Assembly: GCA_004347685.1 (NCBI GenBank)
Contig: SLTJ01000046.1
Coordinates: 49,259-113,258, forward strand
Length of the DNA: 64,000 bases
Reading direction: 5' to 3'
DNA from: Clostridia bacterium
Lineage (GTDB): Bacteria; Bacillota; DSM-521; Neomoorellales; SLTJ01
Made by a program: the position numbers and the translations under genes
Shown here: one piece after another, positions 60,249 to 64,000 of the stretch
Layout of the letters: each line of letters opens with the position of its first letter
How positions within the stretch are numbered: position 1 is the stretch's first letter
Notes under the pieces: model-generated
Seen by the model: the letters and a program-made list of their open reading frames with translations, nothing else
Told to the model about the DNA's origin: nothing
Database searches by the model: none

Positions 60249-60914
60249 ATGGCAAACGAAAGTAGATTAGGCAAGCCTGACGGATATTACAGCGGCCAGC
60301 GGAAGGACCTCATCGACCTGGTACCGCCTGGATACCGGTCGGTGCTAGACGTGGGATGTGGGGAAGGAAACAACACCCCGTACTTGCGCCAGAAAGGGGC
60401 GACGTATGTCGCCGGAATTGAGATAACGCCGGAAAACGCCGCCATTGCGCGTACCCAGATGGATGAAGTATGGTGCGGCTCCGTGGAAGCCGAACTTCCG
60501 TTCCAGGTAGGGCAGTTCGACCTTATAATCTGTGCCGACGTCCTGGAGCATCTTGTTGATCCATGGGCTGCGCTAAGAAAACTTCGGAGATTGCTGTCGT
60601 CTAGCGGATATGTCGTGGCGTCAATTCCGAATATCAGGTACCTACCCGTCCTTTTTGAATTGCTCGTCAAGGGAAGGTTTAGGTATGTACCTGCAGGCGT
60701 CTTGGACAGGACACACTTGCGCTTCTTTACTCGTCTGGAAATTATCAACCTTTTCGAGGTAGCGGGGTTCGAAATCGTGAGCGGGTCTCGCAACAGAAAA
60801 GGCCGCAAACTTAGCCCTTTGAACAGGGTCACCCTAGGGCTGTTCAACGATTTTTTTACCATGCAATACTATGTCCTTGCCAGACCGCGGGCAGCCGATG
60901 AGCAAAATGGATAG
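60249..60914 (+). CDS. Class I SAM-dependent methyltransferase
   Basis: 221 residues. SAM-binding motif VLDVGCGEGNNTPYL, acidic AGIEITPENAAIA and the motif DLIICADVLEHLVDPWAALR. Typical of small glycan-modifying methyltransferases in O-antigen loci; acceptor unknown. Sequence from here on is more AT-rich than the rml genes. Confidence 0.88.
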   Translation: MANESRLGKPDGYYSGQRKDLIDLVPPGYRSVLDVGCGEGNNTPYLRQKGATYVAGIEITPENAAIARTQMDEVWCGSVEAELPFQVGQFDLIICADVLEHLVDPWAALRKLRRLLSSSGYVVASIPNIRYLPVLFELLVKGRFRYVPAGVLDRTHLRFFTRLEIINLFEVAGFEIVSGSRNRKGRKLSPLNRVTLGLFNDFFTMQYYVLARPRAADEQNG

Positions 60915-62415
60915 AGGTTCAATCACTGAAACCAGCACCGCAAGTATGTTGCGCCAACTGTTACGCTACGTCCCGGGGTCTTTGCTCCCGGCGGCAGTCA
61001 GTGTTGTTTCGGCCGCCATCTTTACACGTACATTCCAGGCGAATGAGTATGGCCAATACGTGCTGGTAACGAGCGTCACCAGCCTTCTCGCGGTAGTATT
61101 GTCCCAGTGGCTCCAACAGTCAACAAATAGGTTTCTACCACAAGCGATGCAAGAAGGTAACGCAGGACAGGTCAAAGGTGTGATTGTTAGAAGTTTATTG
61201 CTTCTTGCGATGGCTATTATTGTGGGGACATTTGTTCTATGGCTTGTGTTACGTTGGTATAATTGGGATACAAACCTCCTTATCTCTGGGGCTGCAATCT
61301 TGTTGGTGACGTGCCTAGCAGGTACGATTCTCGCCGCGCTTCAGGCTCAGATGCTGGCCAAACAATACTCTTTGTTTAGGGTTCTAGAGTCAGTTTTACG
61401 GCTGGCCATAACCTTAGTCCTTGTATTCTTTATTGCGCGTTCGCCTCTCTCGTTACTGTGGGGTCATGCTCTGAGTACAGGTATCATGCTGGTTCCCCTG
61501 TGGTTCGCTGCCGAACTCACGCTGCGCCCGTCCGGGAGCGCATTCAGACCAACTGCCAAAGAGCGCGACGTGCTGAAAACGTTTCTGGCCTACGGTGTAC
61601 CGTTTACCGGATGGTTCTTCGCGGCGAACCTTCTGGACGTTGGCGACCGCTACGTGCTGCAGTGGCTGCGGAGCAGCGCGGAAGTGGGGATATACGCCGC
61701 CAACTATACTCTGATAAGTGGAGCTGTTGGAGTATTGGTATCGCCTGTTCATTTGGCTGCCTACCCCTCTATGATGCATGCCTGGGCTAAAGGGGATCGA
61801 AAGCAGGTGGCCAGAGCCATCGGCACGATCGTCGAAGTTCTGCTAGTGGGCGGCATTCTCCAGGTGGGCTTTATCTACATCTACAGCCTGGACCTTGCTA
61901 GGGTTCTGTTGGGTCCAGAGTTTAGAGAAGGGCATATCATCATGCCGGTCGTCCTCGCGGGGTTCGTGGCCTGGCAGGTGGGCATGTACACCCATAAGCC
62001 GCTGGAGCTTCATAATAAGACGGGGTTGATGATGATTGTGGGTTTAGCCGCGGCAGGGGTCAATGTACTTCTAAATTTGATTGCAGTACCGCGGTATGGT
62101 TACATTGGCGCCGCTTACACCACGCTCTTCAGCTATTTCTTTTACGCGGTGGTTATCGGCGCAATTGGCTGGAAGTATGTCCCTTGGAAATTACCGACAA
62201 AAGCACTTATCTTGTCAAGCATACTTGTTATTGTAGCGACTGTAACCGCCGTCTCAGTTCGAGACCTTCTATCGACACGTGGCTGGCTATCTGGTGCCGT
62301 GGTGGCCGGAGTGGTCTACCTGGCCATAGCTGGCAGTGGGGTGCTGTGGTTAGAACGCGGTAAAATAAGGCTTGTGGGACGCGTGTTCCATGATAGCCTG
62401 TCGGGGATCATGTAA
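60898..62415 (+). CDS. Polysaccharide flippase (Wzx/MATE-like)
   Basis: 505 residues from ATG 60898 (ATG 60871 lies 27 bp upstream in frame). About 12-14 hydrophobic helices, for example LLLLAMAIIVGTFVLWLVL and LSSILVIVATVTAVSV, with the FTRTFQANEYGQYVLVTSV start usual for oligosaccharide flippases. Moves lipid-linked repeat units outward. Overlaps the methyltransferase end. Confidence 0.9.
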   Translation: MSKMDRGSITETSTASMLRQLLRYVPGSLLPAAVSVVSAAIFTRTFQANEYGQYVLVTSVTSLLAVVLSQWLQQSTNRFLPQAMQEGNAGQVKGVIVRSLLLLAMAIIVGTFVLWLVLRWYNWDTNLLISGAAILLVTCLAGTILAALQAQMLAKQYSLFRVLESVLRLAITLVLVFFIARSPLSLLWGHALSTGIMLVPLWFAAELTLRPSGSAFRPTAKERDVLKTFLAYGVPFTGWFFAANLLDVGDRYVLQWLRSSAEVGIYAANYTLISGAVGVLVSPVHLAAYPSMMHAWAKGDRKQVARAIGTIVEVLLVGGILQVGFIYIYSLDLARVLLGPEFREGHIIMPVVLAGFVAWQVGMYTHKPLELHNKTGLMMIVGLAAAGVNVLLNLIAVPRYGYIGAAYTTLFSYFFYAVVIGAIGWKYVPWKLPTKALILSSILVIVATVTAVSVRDLLSTRGWLSGAVVAGVVYLAIAGSGVLWLERGKIRLVGRVFHDSLSGIM

Positions 62416-62736
62416 CCAACGCGGATAATAACCCCCTGCCTAATTCCTGAACCAAACCTGGTGCAGAGGGACATCCCAAAGAAGGGCCAATGGCAATAAT
62501 GGCTTGTCACCACGTACCGCGGGCAAGATGTCGATTGGCATACATAGGCGGATGCATGCCCCGGGCTTTTGGTAAACTATATGAGGCTGTCTTGTTACGG
62601 CCACGGCCATCTTAAAGTCAATCGGCTTGATACGCAGCTTCTTAGCCCTTTGGAACACTGACCGACGGCGCGTGAGAGCAGGCTCCGGTGCGTCCATAAG
62701 AAAATGCTAGCCGGCGGAGGAATGGGGGATGGGAGA
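62416..62736. other. Gene gap of 321 bp in the polysaccharide locus
   Basis: No gene with known features. An 85-codon minus-strand frame (62440-62697) has a plausible-looking composition but no recognisable motif or clear ribosome site, so it is not called. Confidence 0.5.
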
Positions 62737-63702
62737 ATGAGAGTGTCGATTGCATTAGCAACATATAATGGTGAGCGGTACCTCCAAGAGCAGCTTGACA
62801 GCTTTATGCGCCAGACGAGGTTGCCTGATGAAGTGGTCGTTTGCGATGATGGTTCTACCGACGATACACTGAACATACTTAACTCTTTCATTGGTTTGGC
62901 ACCATTTTCTGTTCGCGTTTATCGTAATGCTGAAAAACTGGGCTATTCCAAGAACTTTGAACGAGCCATTAACCTCTGCAGCGGCGATGTAGTGTTTCTT
63001 TGCGACCAAGATGATGTGTGGTTCCCGGAAAAACTAAAGACTGTGTTAAACATATTTCAATCGGTTGATCGGCCGTATGTGGTTATTAATGATGCTGAAA
63101 TAACCGATGGGGGCCTCAATCCTGTTGGCCTAACAGTTCTTGGCCAAATACGCTCTACCGGCCTCTCTACAGATAGTTTTATCTCAGGGTGCTGCACGGC
63201 TTTCAGAACCGAACTGCGACCCTTAATTATTCCGATACCCCAGGCGCGCTTAGGCCACGATTTATGGATTCACCAAATCGGTATCGCCTTAAACAAACGA
63301 GTTCTTGTTCATCAGCCACTTCAATATTATCGGCGTCATGGCGAAAATACCTCACAATGGTTCACGAACAGGACTACGCGTGCAACGAAGTTTGATCTAA
63401 TGCGATATTACGGTTCAGGAGATTCTCATGTAGCGTGTACGCAACGCTTGGCACTTCTGTCAATGCTTTCTGAACGTTTGGCTCACCGATGGCTGGAAGT
63501 CAAAGATTCCTTGGACGAGGATTTGGAATTAAATAAGGTTCTGGGTGTCATACAACGGGAACAGAAGGCTGTGAGGCGACGATTGGCATTACTTGAGAGG
63601 AACCGGCTGCTTCGGCTTCTTCCGGCATGGTCCATGCTTCGACGTGGAGATTACAGGTATTTTAGTGGATGGATGAGCTTTGTTAAGGATCTCATTTATT
63701 AG
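62737..63702 (+). CDS. Family 2 glycosyltransferase, rhamnosyltransferase-like
   Basis: 321 residues from ATG 62737 (GGGAGA just upstream; earlier in-frame ATGs at 62704 and 62722). GT-A fold: RVSIALATYNGERYLQEQL, VVCDDGSTDDTLNIL, DVVFLCDQDDVWFPEKL and GHDLWIHQIGIAL. The YNGERYLQEQLDS start and CDQDDVW are shared with alpha-1,3-rhamnosyltransferases of O-antigen loci, fitting the dTDP-rhamnose genes upstream. Soluble or peripheral, no membrane helix. Confidence 0.87.
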   Translation: MRVSIALATYNGERYLQEQLDSFMRQTRLPDEVVVCDDGSTDDTLNILNSFIGLAPFSVRVYRNAEKLGYSKNFERAINLCSGDVVFLCDQDDVWFPEKLKTVLNIFQSVDRPYVVINDAEITDGGLNPVGLTVLGQIRSTGLSTDSFISGCCTAFRTELRPLIIPIPQARLGHDLWIHQIGIALNKRVLVHQPLQYYRRHGENTSQWFTNRTTRATKFDLMRYYGSGDSHVACTQRLALLSMLSERLAHRWLEVKDSLDEDLELNKVLGVIQREQKAVRRRLALLERNRLLRLLPAWSMLRRGDYRYFSGWMSFVKDLIY

Positions 63703-63782
63703 CCGTATCCACCGAAGCAAGGTATGTAAGCTATCCAGAAGTTCGATAAAAAATGCTTTACTCTGACCATCACTGCACAAGG

Positions 63783-63916
63783 AGGTAGATAAACGGATAA
63801 AAGGGGGCTTCTTCAATCCCGAAGCCCATCCGCTGTTTGTGGACAAAGCGTCTTTCTGGTCAACGCATGCACGCAAAGTGGTATTCGGCGTCTTACCCAA
63901 ATACGTAAAGAGGTGA
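63783..63916 (+). pseudogene. Start-less short frame
   Basis: A 44-codon frame (GGFFNPEAHPLFVDKASFWS, then VVFGVLPKYVKR) ends at TGA 63914-63916. AAGGAGGT is nine bases before an ATA codon at 63797 where an ATG would be expected. It may be a remnant or use a rare start. Not recognised. Confidence 0.3.
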
Positions 63917-63922
63917 TTACCT

Positions 63923-64000
63923 TTGAACCACAACAACTATAAATACACAGTAACTACTCAGCCCACCAACGTAAAAGTTAGAGATCAGATATCATCAGGA
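63923..64000 (+). CDS. Start of a CDS cut by the window end
   Basis: TTG 63923 preceded by GAGGTGA; the first residues are LNHNNYKYTVTTQPTNVKV and the frame is open to the end. Too short to identify. Likely another polysaccharide-locus gene. Confidence 0.45.
   Translation, partial: MNHNNYKYTVTTQPTNVKVRDQISSG

Noticed and set aside
62440..62697. 85-codon minus-strand gene
   Set aside because: Sequence looks somewhat protein-like but has no recognised motif or ribosome site, and opposes the operon direction.

Overview
The window looks like the chromosome of a thermophilic, anaerobic, Gram-positive acetogen close to Moorella (class Clostridia sensu lato). The evidence is a full CODH/ACS, corrinoid protein and methyltransferase cluster, followed by hdrCBA-mvhD-metVF in the order I recall for Moorella thermoacetica. 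Clostridial features such as a T-box, a DnaD/DnaC-like pair, an SLH amidase and frequent GTG/TTG starts agree. No search was run; all identifications come from reading motifs.

Layout. 1-3.8 kb: end of a DinG-type helicase, a phosphofructokinase with mixed signatures, and a minus-strand operon of a small Cys-rich protein and a radical SAM/SPASM enzyme. A 122-bp MITE-like element with a perfect 10-bp target duplication lies next to it. 3.786-15.84 kb: a 12-kb integrative element inserted in the 3' half of tRNA-Glu(CUC), flanked by 48-bp direct repeats. It carries a primase-helicase, a 12-copy iteron array, small phage/plasmid-type genes, two tyrosine recombinases and, beside one recombinase, a protein with a C-terminal domain resembling the CRISPR ring nuclease Csx3. 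There is no CRISPR array or cas operon in the window.

16-19.4 kb: a phasin-like protein and a TrpXYZ-type ABC transporter. 19.8-36.4 kb: cooC-acsA-acsB-acsC-acsD-acsE-hdrC-hdrB-hdrA-mvhD-metV-metF, the methyl and carbonyl branches of the Wood-Ljungdahl pathway together with a putative hexameric electron-bifurcating methylene-THF reductase. HdrA is a 1476-residue fusion with an inserted GltD/NfnB-like module and a second HdrA-like half. 36.7-40.7 kb: a NADH-dehydrogenase-type NuoE/NuoF/NuoG-N-terminal trio behind a long structured leader, and a nuclease-like protein. 40.8-42.8 kb: T-box-controlled Lrp regulator plus aminotransferase. 42.9-50.9 kb: housekeeping genes (P-loop/Asp23 fusion, DnaD, DnaC-like, amidase, LarA-like protein, LysE-type exporter, VWA/MoxR pair).

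51-64 kb: a surface polysaccharide locus starting with a MarR-type regulator. It holds sugar aminotransferase, UDP-sugar dehydrogenase, epimerase, a complete dTDP-rhamnose set (rmlA, C, D, B), methyltransferase, flippase and a rhamnosyltransferase-like GT2. The locus shows decay and recombination: a 5'-truncated acetyltransferase, a truncated second MarR gene, an RmlC-like scrap, and a shift to more AT-rich sequence after about 60.2 kb.
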